This document shows, piece after piece, positions 43,573-53,463 of a DNA stretch of 64,000 nt; position 1 is the stretch's first letter, and each line of letters opens with the position of its first letter. This DNA is from Psococerastis gibbosa (taxonomy: Eukaryota; Arthropoda; Insecta; Psocodea; Psocidae). Position numbers and translations under genes: made by a program. The notes under the pieces were generated by a model. It was not told the origin of the DNA. It did no database searches and saw nothing but the letters and a program-made list of their open reading frames with translations. The stretch spans positions 35,311,047 to 35,375,046 of the forward strand of contig OZ020489.1 in the NCBI GenBank assembly GCA_963971405.1, given 5' to 3'.

Positions 43573-44481
43573 CAGTCGATGGGATAAAAGTCTTATAAGT
43601 GTAAAAATCAAATACTTCAGGAAATGTCAATAGTAAAGTTGTCAAAAAACAAACAAGAAATTTTTTTAATAGTTTGATGTGTGAGGCGTTCCTGTTTCTA
43701 AAACAGAATGGCCACAATAATAATTATTGAATTAGATTTGTTTAAGAAACGACAGTAGTCAAGAACTGTGGCCAATCGGTGTTAGTGCGGGGGGGGGGGG
43801 GAGAGTTGTAGGCCTCATGTCACACATTGAAATGTAGGGGAGCATTTCTGCTAATTTATTGGTTGTTTTTGGCTTCTATACGATCGAAGTTTCCTATGAA
43901 AATTGACTTTACACAAAAACGCGTAATGGGGGCACTCCGATTTTCCCTTAGGCCCGATCCACCGATCGATACTAAAATCTAAGTGACGCTTATATTGTAA
44001 TTATTAATATTATTATTACAGTTGTCATTATTATTGTACCTTGTCCCGAGACCAAGAAAAAATGGTGTCAAGTGAAGTAATTCAATGATATTAATAATAA
44101 GCGTTACTTAGTAGGCATCGTTGGTTAAATCAGGACTTAATGTCCCTGATAAACAAGACTTTAGACAAAATGTGGACTGTTTATAATGAGGAGCATGCAT
44201 GCAATAGGCGATTTGTCACAAAAAAATTTTTTTTAGTTGTGGTGGTATCACTGGAATCGTCGCGTTGACTGCTGCAAAAAATTTAATAAAAAGTCAAATG
44301 AGATTCCTATATTATCAAAGAATATCAATTACAATAATACTTCCCATAATGTAGAACCATTTAAGTTATTAAAGTTTTTGTCTCTGCTGCATTTTCAATA
44401 TTTCGAGTGGCTAATCGCCATTTGTATCTCGTACATCCTCCTTGGTGTAGTATACCGACTACAAGTAACTGTACGTACAGG
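43573..44481. other. No supported feature; G run at 43790-43801
   Basis: AT-rich; a homopolymer G tract without paired termini. Confidence 0.35.
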
Positions 44482-44630
44482 CATGGCCGTGCCCCCCCCC
44501 CCCCCCGACATAAATTTTTGTATGTAAACCTGTATGGTTTGAAGAATTTATCGATTAATTCATTAATAAATTACATAAAAAAAATTTAGACCCCCCCCCC
44601 CCCCGAAATCAAAACCTAGGCACAACCTTG
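44482..44630. mobile_element. hAT-like MITE N with two C runs
   Basis: CATGGCCGTGCCC and AACCTAGGCACAACCTTG are inverted ends; interior shares GTATGGTTTGAAGAAT.TATC with 60919-61100. CGTACAGG (44474-44481) and TGTACAAG (44631-44638) agree at 6 of 8. C runs at 44492-44505 and 44591-44604. Confidence 0.65.
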
Positions 44631-45671
44631 TGTACAAGTTTACAGATTTAAATTTAACCAAACTGACCTGAAAATAATGTACATAAATGCAATACTTCCA
44701 ACAATTGTTATGGGTATAAATCCAGTCTCTACTCCTTAAAACAATGCACCGAGATTGGACCACCTTTCGCTTGCCTAACAATAATAAAAACTTTTTTTGT
44801 TTGATAATTAATCGGGCCAGAGGTAGTCTTTGTCCAGGGAACAAGCGCTCAGCTGGACAAACCAGCCTCCAGCAGTATCTTTTCTATTCTCGCCTTAAAA
44901 TGACGGACGTTATTGATATAGTTTTTAGTTGCGGAACTTAAGATATTTACTCTGGCGGTATAGAGTGATTTTGTTTTGTTTATTATTGTTGTACCGATTT
45001 TTCTGTTAAGTGAAAACACCTTGTTGCGAATCAATAATAATATTGATTCATGAAATGTAGAAAAGTTGCAGGTTTTGCGCGCAATGGTTTAATATCATGG
45101 ACGGATAGAGGGGGGGCAGCTACCTCCCCTGCCCCCCCACCCAATTTGGTAAATCTATGGTAAATTAATTTATTACTTTCTTAAAAACAGGTTTTGTAAA
45201 TATTTGAGGTGTGCGAACTATTCAGTCCTTGGGTTGCAGCAGCTGCAATACCTATAGGCTACAGTAACTGATTATTATGTACAGCGCATGAATCAATTAC
45301 GAAAAAAAATTACCATTGCAATTGTAAGACGAAAAGATACAGTTCCCATTATAAGAAGAATCGCTCGAATTTTAAGGCATAAAAAAGAAAAATGAGATTC
45401 ATTTTATAAATGACGCAATAATATCGCGTCATTCTGGCAAGGCGACGGTGGAAAAACTTGGCCATTTTTCTTTTTTTGATAAGGAACGAGACACCCAGTT
45501 TGAAAATTCATTTTGAAAAAGTTGAAAGAAGTCCCTCGGAACCCTGTAAGATAAACGGCACCCGCCCAGTCACTTTTGAGAAAACTGTCACATTCTTCAA
45601 AAGCCATTTTACCACGCTCAGCACCGTTGCTAGCATACAGTTTTATTTTTAAATTTAGTCGTTGTATGAAA
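44631..45671. other. Mostly unannotated; stem-loop like repeat I at 44829-44861
   Basis: TTTGTCCAG and CTGGACAAA pair across 15 bases, similar to the stem of repeat I. Two G/C-rich runs near 45110. No gene support. Confidence 0.35.
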
Positions 45672-45737
45672 TATATTTATTTCTTCTTCAAACGCCTCTT
45701 CTATCGAAGATTGATGATCACCATGGCATTTTTGTAG
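45672..45737 (-). repeat. LINE D 3' terminus
   Basis: TTCTTCTTCAAACGCCTCTTC and ATCGAAGATTGATGATCACC correspond to the termini at 52372 and 59545. Confidence 0.5.
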
Positions 45738-46420
45738 TCTTCTTCTTCAAGTTACAGCCGGCTGATTGGTTGGCAGCAACATCGATGCCTCCACTCCCCT
45801 CGATCCTGGCAAGCTCCCTTCAGCTCCACGTATGTATTGCCCCCAGGGCCGGATTAACTTTCTCTGGGCCCATAGGCAATGAAATTGGTGGGCCCCCCTG
45901 CCCCCTTATGGTCTCTAATTTATGTCTAAAGTCTTGTAGGTAAGGTGACAAACATTGCAGCTATGAACTAATAATACTAAATACAAAATACTTCATTTTG
46001 AAAACCACATACCGTACAGTTTTGAAAAATCACATACTAAATTAACTTTTTTTTAATAATTTTTGGGCCTTCAGGCAGCTCTGGGCCCTTAGGCATTTGC
46101 TTAGTGTGCCTAGTATGTGATCCGGCACTGATTGGCCCCTACACCCTCCATCACTTGCTGTAGATACTCTTTTCTCAGGCGCCCAGGTCGGATGACGCTT
46201 CCTATGGTTCCCTCAATGATACAGCTTACGAAGCTCTCGTGTCTAATCAACTGTCCAAGTCAATGAGCTCTTCTTGTACTTGTCTTATCGATGCAACCAG
46301 AGTTTCGCTTTCGCTTATTCTGGTTAGAACTCCTCATTGGTAACATGGGCTTGCCAAGGTATCCGTGGCATGCGACGATAGCACCGCATCTCAAATGCTT
46401 CAATTTGTTTTCTTGTAGTC
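45738..46420 (-). pseudogene. LINE A C-terminal region, split by a hAT-like MITE
   Basis: With two frameshifts and a stop the minus strand reads IEAFEMRCYRRMPRIPWQAH, VTNEEVLTRISESETLVASI, LGQLIRHESFVSCIIEG, RPGRLRKEYLQQVMEGVGAN and, beyond the MITE, YVELKGACQDRGEWRHRC to a TGA (complement 45747-45749) and a GAA tail. EAFEM.CYRRM.RI.W.(A/D)HVTNEE and the GH/GQ..RHES block are hallmarks of the region behind the reverse transcriptase in a large group of animal non-LTR elements. This is the fullest LINE A copy. The paralogue at 49374 shows the uninterrupted site. Confidence 0.85.
45844..46130. mobile_element. hAT-like MITE inserted in LINE A
   Basis: CAGGGCCGGATTAA at the left, ATCCGGCACTG at the right. 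ATTGCCCC (45836-45843) and ATTGGCCC (46131-46138) form an 8-bp duplication with one change. The empty site ATTGGCCC is visible in LINE A at 49374-49532 (complement GGGCCAAT). 287 bp with GGGCCC-rich subterminal segments. Confidence 0.85.
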
Positions 46421-46423
46421 ATG

Positions 46424-46560
46424 ATAACAATACTAGGTAATTGTAATGCAGTTGCCTTCTGCATCCTTACGCCGTTGACTCTTCATTGAGTTCTTCTCCC
46501 TTGGCAACCAGTTTCCCAACGACAAGGCAAAAGAGTGCCCTGCACAGAAAAGGCTGTGTC
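46424..46560 (-). mobile_element. LINE D fragment
   Basis: ACTAGGTAATTGTAATGCAG, TTGCCTTCTGCATCCTTACG, GTTGACTCTTCATTGAG and CAGAAAAGGCTGTG parallel 52615-52760. Confidence 0.55.
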
Positions 46561-46787
46561 TTTTTAATGGATATTTTGATACTTGATACTTGACAGCAAA
46601 AATTCATCAACACGAAGAGGCTTGTAAATCGGTCCCTTGATCTAGATTTGAAATTCGTATTCCTGCAACATGGTTGCATGACATGACACAAGTAGGTCTA
46701 CACAATTTTTTCATTAATATTTTATAGATTTTAGTTCTGGGGACTGACGGCCGTATAGACAGATTAGGTTGGCTAGTGTTAATGTAG

Positions 46788-48810
46788 GCCATTCCTGACA
46801 TTCCTTTCTTGCCGGTCTCGTCTTGCCAGTCTCGTCTCGCAGAAATAGTTGTCTCTTGCTCGCCCACTATGCTTAGCTATTTCTCCAGTCACTGCCCCAT
46901 GCTCCATTGAACAAAATCGTTGTCTCGTGCTCACCCACTATGTTTAACTATTTCTCCAGTCACTGCCCCATGATCGATTGAACAAAATCGTTGTCTCGTG
47001 CTCGCCCACTATGCTTAACTATTTCTCCAGTCACTGCTCAGTGGTCCATTGAACAAAATCGTTGTCTCGTGCTCGCTCACTATGCTTAATTATTTCTCCA
47101 GTCACTGCCCCATGGTCCATTGAACAAAATCGTTGCCTTGTGCTCGCCCACTATGCTCAACTATTTCTCCAGTCAGTGCCATTCCTGACATTCTTTTCTT
47201 GCCAGTCTCGTCTCGCCTGTCCCGTCTCACAGAAACCGTTGTCTCGTGCTCGCCCACTATGCTTAACTATTTCTCCAGTCAGTGCCATTCCTAACATTCC
47301 CTTCTTGCCGGTCTCATCTCGCCAGTCTCGCCTCGACAGCCTCGTCTCGCAAAAATCGTTGTCTCTTGCTCGCCCACTATGCTTAACTATTTCTCCAGTC
47401 ACTGCCCCATGGTCCATTGAACAAAATCGTTGCCTCGTGCTCGCCCACTATGCTTAGCTATTTCTCCAGTCACTGCCCCATGCTCCATTGAACAAAATCG
47501 TTGCCTCGTGCTCGCTCGCTATGCTTAACTATTTCTCCAGTCAGTGCCACTTCACACATTCCATTCTTGCCGGTCTCGTCTTGCAGAAATCGTTGTCTCT
47601 TGCTCGCCCACTATGCTTAACTATTTCCCAAGTCACTATTCCATGGTCCATTGAACAAAATCGTTGTCTCGTGCTCGCCCACTATGCTTAATTATTTCTC
47701 CAGTCACTGCCCCATGGTCCATTGAACAAAATCGTTGCCTCGTGCTCGCCCACTATGCTTAACTATTTCTCAAGTCAGTGCCATTCCTGACATTCCTTTC
47801 TTGCCGGTCTCGTCTTGCAGAAATCGTTGTCTCTTGCTCGCCCACTATGCTTAACTATTTCCCCAGTCACTGCTCCATGGTCCATTGAACAAAATCGTTG
47901 TCTCGTGCTCGCTCACTATGCTTAATTATTTCTCCAGTCACTGCCCCATTGTCCATTGAACAAAATCGTTGCCTCGTGCTCGCCCACTATGCTTAACTAT
48001 TTCTCCAGTCAGTGCCATTCCTGACATTCCTTTTTTGCCAGTCTCGTCTCGCCTGTCTCGTCTCACAGAAATCGTTGTCTCGTGCTCGCCCACTATGCCT
48101 GGCTATTTCTCCAGTCACTGCACTGCTCCATGGTCCACTTAACAAAATTGTTGTCTCGTGCTCGCACACTATTCTTAACTAATTCTCAAGTCAGTGCCAT
48201 TCCTGACATTCCTTTCTTGCCGGTCTCGTCTTGCAGAAATCGTTGTCTCTTGCTCGCCCACTATGCTTAACTATTTCCCCAGTCACTGCTCCATGGTCCA
48301 TTGAACAAAATCGTTGTCTCGTGCTCGCTCACTATGCTTAATTATTTCTCCAGTCACTGCCCCATTGTCCATTGAACAAAATCGTTGCCTCGTGCTCGCC
48401 CACTATGCTTAACTATTTCTCCAGTCAGTGCCATTCCTGACATTCCTTTCTTGCCAGTCTCGTCTCGCCTGTCTCGTCTCACAGAAATCGTTGTCTCGTG
48501 CTTGCCCACCATTCTTAACTATTTCTCCAGTCAGTGCCATTCCTAACATTCCCTTCTTGCCGGTCTCATCTTGCCAGTCTCGCCTCGACAGCCTCGTCTC
48601 GCAAAAATCGTTGTCTCTTGCTTGCTCCCTATCTTTAACTATTTCTCCAGTCACTGCTCCATGGCCAATTGAACAAAATCGTTGACTCGTGCTCGCCCAC
48701 TATTCTTAACGATTTCTCCATGGACAATTGATCAAAATCGTTGTCTCGTGCTTGCCCACCATTCTTAACTATTTCTCCAGTCACTGCTCCATGGCCCATT
48801 GAACAAAATA
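46788..48810 (+). repeat. Composite satellite with higher-order period of about 417 bp
   Basis: Two unit types alternate. Both begin GTCTCGTGCTCGCCCACTAT and share GCTTAACTATTTCTCCAGTC. Type A (about 71 bp) continues ACTGCCCCATGGTCCATTGA to AAAATCGTT. Type B (about 92-106 bp) continues AGTGCCATTCCTGACATTCC and a TCTCGTCTCGCC-like subrepeat to CAGAAATCGTT. A segment of about 290 bp starting at 47791 recurs almost unchanged at 48208 (offset 417); another pair (47291, 48543) is 1252 bp apart, close to three periods. Unit lengths are not multiples of three, so the 131-codon ORF crossing it is not coding. Confidence 0.9.
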
Positions 48811-49322
48811 TGACCTTTAAATTATGAAAGAAATTCTGGCTCCGATGCTGTAACTCATTTTTAAAATGATTTCAAAGCTCATTCTTCTTTTCCACTCCAA
48901 AAATTTCAAAGTAAACTTCTTTCAAACTTTATCTTCCTCTACTTTTATTTTTATTTTGTTTATGATACAGTTCTTTTGTAGGTTGTATAAGCTAAAGATA
49001 AGTGCTCAAATGTTTCAAAACGTTATGCCCGTTTTACTAAGAGAATACATTAGAAATAAGAATCTTCTTCTACGAGGTGAAAACTGTTTTTTATTTATTT
49101 ATTTATTTGCTATTTGTGATCTTTTTGAAAAATGAAGTTTTTAACTTCAGCATATATTACGATATATCTCCCATTTCGAAATAAAATTAAACTGACACTT
49201 ATCGCACTATTATTACTTACGTATTACTTACCAAGACTTCACAAGCGATCGTGGGGCCCACCCTAAATATATTGGTATTTGGACGACAATACGAAGTCAG
49301 GAAATTTAAGGTTGTAACATAA
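48811..49322. other. AT-rich; 89-codon ORF not supported
   Basis: The plus ORF 48866-49135 is hydrophobic, low in complexity and unrecognised. Confidence 0.35.
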
Positions 49323-49373
49323 ATGGATAATTCTGGCTTTCACCCGAAAGGATGTTGGTTTGATTTGCTACAC

Positions 49374-49532
49374 CTGGGCGTCCGAGAAAAGAGTATCTAC
49401 TGCAATTGATGGAGGATGTAGGGGCCAATACATACGTGGAGCTGAAGATGGCGTGCCAGGATCGAGGGGACTAGAGGTATCGATGCCACACGTTGCTGTC
49501 AACCAGCCAGCCAGCTGTAACTTGAAGAAGAA
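49374..49532 (+). pseudogene. LINE A 3' end inserted in SINE A
   Basis: Reads PGRPRKEYLLQLMEDVGANT, YVELKMACQDRGD, a TAG in place of the tryptophan codon, RYRC and PAVT before TGA, then GAAGAAGAA. GATTTGCTACAC (49362-49373) and GATTTGATACAT (49533-49544) form a 12-bp duplication with two changes. The copy is 5' truncated, as expected for target-primed reverse transcription. Confidence 0.85.
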
Positions 49533-49568
49533 GATTTGATACATTTTTTGGCATTGCTTTAGAGGCAT

Positions 49569-49811
49569 ATAGTAGTAGTAGTATGGTTGGACACAGTCCC
49601 CGAGCACGGTGTGGGCGCATAAGACAGTGGACCTCCTGATTATAGTGGATTCCGAACCACTTGGGAAACACAGTGAAGTCACATGATTAGTTCGGAGGTG
49701 ACCAGGACAAGTCCTACCATGTTTCCCTACCGGCACTGTGCACACTACCAAGTTATCTGCATCTTTGAACCTGCTCTTGTCCGCTGGATTCAACTTGGTA
49801 AGGCGGCCGGC
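49569..49811 (-). mobile_element. SINE E, short subfamily, inserted in SINE A
   Basis: TGCTTTAGAGGCAT (49555-49568) and TGCTTCAGAGGCAT (49812-49825) flank it. On minus it starts GCCGGCCGCC and ends CTACTACTACT. The 141-codon ORF spans this and LINE A and has no biological meaning. Confidence 0.85.
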
Positions 49812-50075
49812 TGCTTCAGAGGCATGGTCCCGTGCCTTTCTAATTGAGTATGAGAGCTTTTTTTAGCCCTTAAATCTGCTAGATTGTTATAGTATAGGTA
49901 GGTAATTATCAAACAGTAATTATAATTCATTAATTGATTTTTAGTTAAGAGAATTTTCATAACTATTGTATATGGCATGATTAATTTCACTTTTTGTGTT
50001 TTAAAAAGTAATTGCATTATATTGTAGAACTAAATTGCACAAACAATTGAAAAGAAAACTAAACTTACTTCTTAC

Positions 50076-50077
<2 letters not shown>

Positions 50078-50132
<55 letters not shown>
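50078..50132 (+). repeat. (ATT)n microsatellite
   Basis: About 18 units, ending where the LINE C 3' end begins. Confidence 0.9.
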
Positions 50133-50133
<1 letters not shown>

Positions 50134-50257
50134 GGTTGATTAACTTGGGGGCCCACAGGTTATTTGTATTATAAGGGTATAATTGTTAATTTATAAATAT
50201 ATTCCTTCGGCACAGGGGAGTACCGGCCGAAGAAGAAGAAGAAGAAGAAGAAGGTAC
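50133..50257 (+). mobile_element. LINE C 3' end
   Basis: TTAACTTGGGGGCCCACAGG, TATTCCTTCGGCACAGGGGA and GTACCGGCCGAAGAAGAAG. Same end on minus at 12505 and 51840. Confidence 0.65.
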
Positions 50258-50439
50258 AATGTGTCGCCCTTTTCCAGCATCACTAGTTTTTTGCACAAAC
50301 TCGTATTTCACCATAAATATTTATTGAAAATTAGAAAAAAGATTGTTGACATTTAAAGAAATATTTCTCGACGTTTTGATACATGATATGTGGCCGTCAC
50401 GAGCTCTAGCCACGAACACACACACTTATATTAACAGTC

Positions 50440-50640
50440 AGGACGTCTGGAGTAGTGGTACGGACTCTGACTTTCTCCCGAAGGGCTGCTGGTACGACTC
50501 CAACAATAGCTATATACCTTTTCTGGACATGATTCAGGAGGCATGCAATGCAGGCGATCCCAAGCCTTCCTATGGTGGAGTGTAATATAGGGCTTTGTAG
50601 CCCTAACTCTACTAGGTTGACTTATTAATTGAGCAATGAT
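50440..50640 (+). mobile_element. SINE A copy, diverged
   Basis: CTGGAGTAGTGGTACGGACT, CTGACTTTCTCCCGAAGGGC, B box GGTACGACTCC, then body to GGGCTTTGTAGCCCTAACTC. Confidence 0.75.
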
Positions 50641-51439
50641 TTTTGTTGATTTTATTTATTTGTTTATTATTTATTTTATTTTATTATTACTTATTTACTT
50701 ATTAGCTATGCACCGTTACGCACACATGTACGGTAAGTAATGCAAGAACCCATCAATGAAAATTGAACGGATTAACAAATATTTATTATAATTAATAATC
50801 ATAACAATAATAATTATCACAATAATAATAAGTCTCTACCATATTATAACTTAATTTATAATAAATAAGTTAAGTATCTACGTATCTAAGCATCGTACAT
50901 GCATAATAGTCTCCTTAAACAAAAATCTTATCAATTATTGATGCACAAATGACGGAATATTGACACGTGGAATAGCCGCCTAAAGCCCTTAGTTTCGAAA
51001 AAAATTACTACATTTTAAATGTCAATGAGCGGAAGCGGGCAAGAAAAAAAACTTCCATTAACCAGAGAAACACCCCATTTTAACAAAAAATTACCCTTTC
51101 CCTGAAACAATGGATCTTGAGTTTTCCGACGCCATGTCTTTTTTTATCCCCAATTGTCTTTGCACCCTTCCTCATTTTTCTAATTTTTCTTCGCCCCTCG
51201 TGGAGTTAAAAGCCATTTAAGAATCCATTTGCATCCGTATTATTTAGGAGCATCCTAAAAATTTTCTAGCATTACTATTGCATTTGGCAGCTTTTTTCTT
51301 ACGAAAAAATGGAAAATTTCACTAAAGCTACTTTTGATCCTGGTTAAGCTTAATTAGGGACAGCAGAACCGCAAAAAATCGTTAAAAAATAACAAATTCA
51401 AATATACAATAGTAATATAATATAATAATAACAATAATA
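50641..51439. other. AT-rich; half of a TAA-type MITE at 50938-50985
   Basis: TTGATGCACAAATGACGGAA and GTGGAATAGCCGCC match the right end of 18496-18673 and are followed by TAA. The left end could not be located. Confidence 0.45.
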
Positions 51440-51605
51440 ATATAATATCTTTTTTTTTTTCTTTCTTTTCCTTGTCCAGTATTCCCTGGACAAGGAGGAC
51501 ATATTACAAAAATACAATACATAATAATACCATCCCGCATCCCCAAGCTAGCGCTTATTTGGGACAAAAGACTCATACAGTGCAGCTAAACAAGGCTTAA
51601 TCATT
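51440..51605 (-). mobile_element. Repeat I 3' end with conserved stem-loop
   Basis: Matches 2431-2605 in reverse. The 11-bp stem (51469-51479 and 51486-51496) and 6-nt loop are unchanged. The AT-repeat tail is on the left. Confidence 0.6.
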
Positions 51606-51839
51606 TATTTTTGTTATTTATTTATAATGTTTATTTTATTTTATTATTATTTTTATTTTATTTTTAGTTGTTATTTTAATGTCAGTTTTTATTATTATTA
51701 ACTCCCATTGAACTGCCATCTTCTTACACCCGCTTTTAACTCACCCATGTTTTTAAATTTTAAATTTGTGGAGGGAGTTCATTAAATATCTTTGGTACTT
51801 TGTTTAATCTCTCTCCGTATTTGTTATATGTTATATGTT

Positions 51840-52018
51840 ATATTCTTATTCTTCTTCTTCTTCGGCCGGTACTCCCCTGCGCCGAAGGAATATATTTATA
51901 AATTAACAATTATACCCTTATAATACAAATAACCTGTGGGCCCCCAAGTTAATCAACTTGTCGGGGGCTCGCACAGTAAACGCTGTAGATGATGCAACAA
52001 CATGTTTTCTATTTCACG

Positions 52019-52040
<22 letters not shown>
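51840..52040 (-). mobile_element. LINE C 3' end, longest copy
   Basis: TTCTTCTTCTTCGGCCGGTA on plus, CTGCGCCGAAGGAATATATT, GGGCCCCCAAGTTAATCAA and GGGGGCTCGCACAGTAAACG. Continues into ATA repeats at 52020-52050. A minus frame around 51953-52030 (REIENMLLHHLQRLLCEPPT) cannot be assigned to a family. Confidence 0.65.
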
Positions 52041-52052
<12 letters not shown>

Positions 52053-52079
52053 TACAATAATAATAATTTTATTGAACTA

Positions 52080-52175
52080 TCGGTTATAGAGCTATCAAAA
52101 ATTGCACATCCCTTCAAGGCCTTGCCAGGACGCGTCAAGGCACTTGACGATGGCGTGAGCCGAAACCGGTTATGT
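52080..52175 (-). repeat. Unidentified sequence with GCCGAAACCGGTTATG
   Basis: The motif resembles repeats found at Penelope-like and other retroelement flanks, but there is one copy only and no coding context. Confidence 0.25.
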
Positions 52176-52371
52176 ATTTTATTTTATTACGTAAAACTGT
52201 ATGAAGTAATAATTTTTTCACAATGAGTGAGGAAATATGTGAAATTATAGACACGAAATTGAGGGTTTACCCATTTCATTACTTCTTGCATTGACTCCTG
52301 GATAAGCTTTTTTAATTTATATATTATTATATTCTTTAAATGCCATGGTTGGCCTGCTAGAAGGCCCCTAT

Positions 52372-52760
52372 TTTCTTCTTCTTAAAACTTATTTAAACGT
52401 CTCTTCTATCGAAGATTGGCAGTCGTTATGGAATTACTGTATTTTTTTTTTTTTTTTTTTTTTAATTACACCATAGCGCTAGGCTTCCGCCATCAGCTTT
52501 CTTGCAGCCCAATACAACACTTAATCTGGTGAACCTCTGCTACTGACAAGAGCCTGGCACGTCTTAAGATGATTTCCGTCCATCTCTTCCCGTTTTTTTT
52601 AATATTAATTACTGTAATATCATTATGACTATACTAGGGAATTGTAATGCAGTGGTTTCCCGTTGCCTTCTGCATCCTTATGCCGTTGACTCTTCTTTGA
52701 GTTCCCCCACCTTCAGGGCCAGTTTTCCAACCCCAGGTCAAAAAGTGTCCTACACAGAAA
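52372..52760 (-). mobile_element. LINE D, longest 3' region
   Basis: Order on the plus strand: TTC repeats, CGTCTCTTCTATCGAAGATT, a T run (52441-52463), a segment with GCCATCAGCTTTCTTGCAGC, then TACTAGGGAATTGTAATGCA, CGTTGCCTTCTGCATCC and CCTACACAGAAAAGATTGCG. Protein frames are too broken to place the clade. Confidence 0.6.
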
Positions 52761-52937
52761 AGATTGCGTTTTTCGCTTATCCCGGCTCAAACTCGGTCCC
52801 CTCCCTGTTCAGTCACCACTACGCGCTTCCATCTTCACCACGAGGATGTACAGATTAGGGAATTTTGCGTCTTCGCCTCTGAGACCATGGAAGGCATTGC
52901 TCGGAACCTCAGTTACTATTTTAAGTTTACCCCTAGT

Positions 52938-53222
52938 GGTAGCAGTAGTGTTCGTTGGGTTAATAACGACTTAGGCCTCATATTTGGGCCCATAGAGCGA
53001 CCCCGACTTGACTGTCCTACGCCAGCCCATAGGACAGTGGACCTCCTGATTATAGTGTATTCCCGAACCACTTGGGAAACACAGTGAAGTCACACGATTA
53101 GTTCGGAGGTGACCAGGACAAGTCCTGCCATATTTCCCTACCGGCACTGTGCACACGATCAAGTTATCTGCAGCTTTGAACCTGCTCTGGTCCGCTGGAT
53201 TCAACTTGGTATGGCGGCCGGC
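52938..53222 (-). mobile_element. SINE E, perfect 17-bp target duplication
   Basis: TTAAGTTTACCCCTAGT at 52921-52937 and 53223-53239. Length 285 bp; starts GCCGGCCGCC, ends with CTACTGCTACCAC on minus. The perfect long duplication makes this one of the youngest insertions visible here. The 107-codon plus ORF over it is incidental. Confidence 0.9.
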
Positions 53223-53284
53223 TTAAGTTTACCCCTAGTACCTAGACAGGTTTTCAAGCTTAGGTCCTTAGGTACTTAAGGGTG

Positions 53285-53463
53285 CCAGCAGCCTGATCGA
53301 GGCGATCATAATACCGGGGTTAAATAAATACCCTAGGATTATAACTGTAAACTAACAAATTTTGAATAGCACTTTCCATTACAAAATTATATCTTGTTTA
53401 CATTTTTACTACCAGGGGATTAAATAAATACCGGTATTATAATCGCCTCGATCAGGCTGCTGG
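53285..53463. mobile_element. MITE K
   Basis: CCAGCAGCCTGATCGAGGCG is inverted at the right end, and TTAAATAAATACC also occurs near both ends, in the same direction. 179 bp; no duplication seen. Another right end is at 58473-58515. Confidence 0.7.

Larger units (their letters stand above)
49323..49880 (+). mobile_element. SINE A broken by two later insertions
   Basis: Three pieces of one SINE A remain: 49323-49373 (CTTTCACCCGAAAGGATGTT), about 49533-49568 (TTTTGGCATTGCTTTAGAGG) and 49812-49880 (GAGGCATGGTCCCGTGCCTT to TTTTTTAGCCC). A LINE A end and a SINE E lie between them. Confidence 0.8.

Noticed and set aside
44237..44589. ORFs ending in proline runs (also 27714-27926, 34836-35033)
   Set aside because: The proline runs are C homopolymers; several lie in hAT-like MITEs or repeat G.
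47062..47457. 131-codon ORF with repeated peptide
   Set aside because: It is the translation of the satellite; unit lengths (71, 106) are not multiples of three, so the frame changes from unit to unit and is not maintained by selection.
49368..49793. 141-codon minus ORF, the longest in the window
   Set aside because: It crosses the SINE E and the LINE A fragment in antisense; both have mapped boundaries and target duplications.
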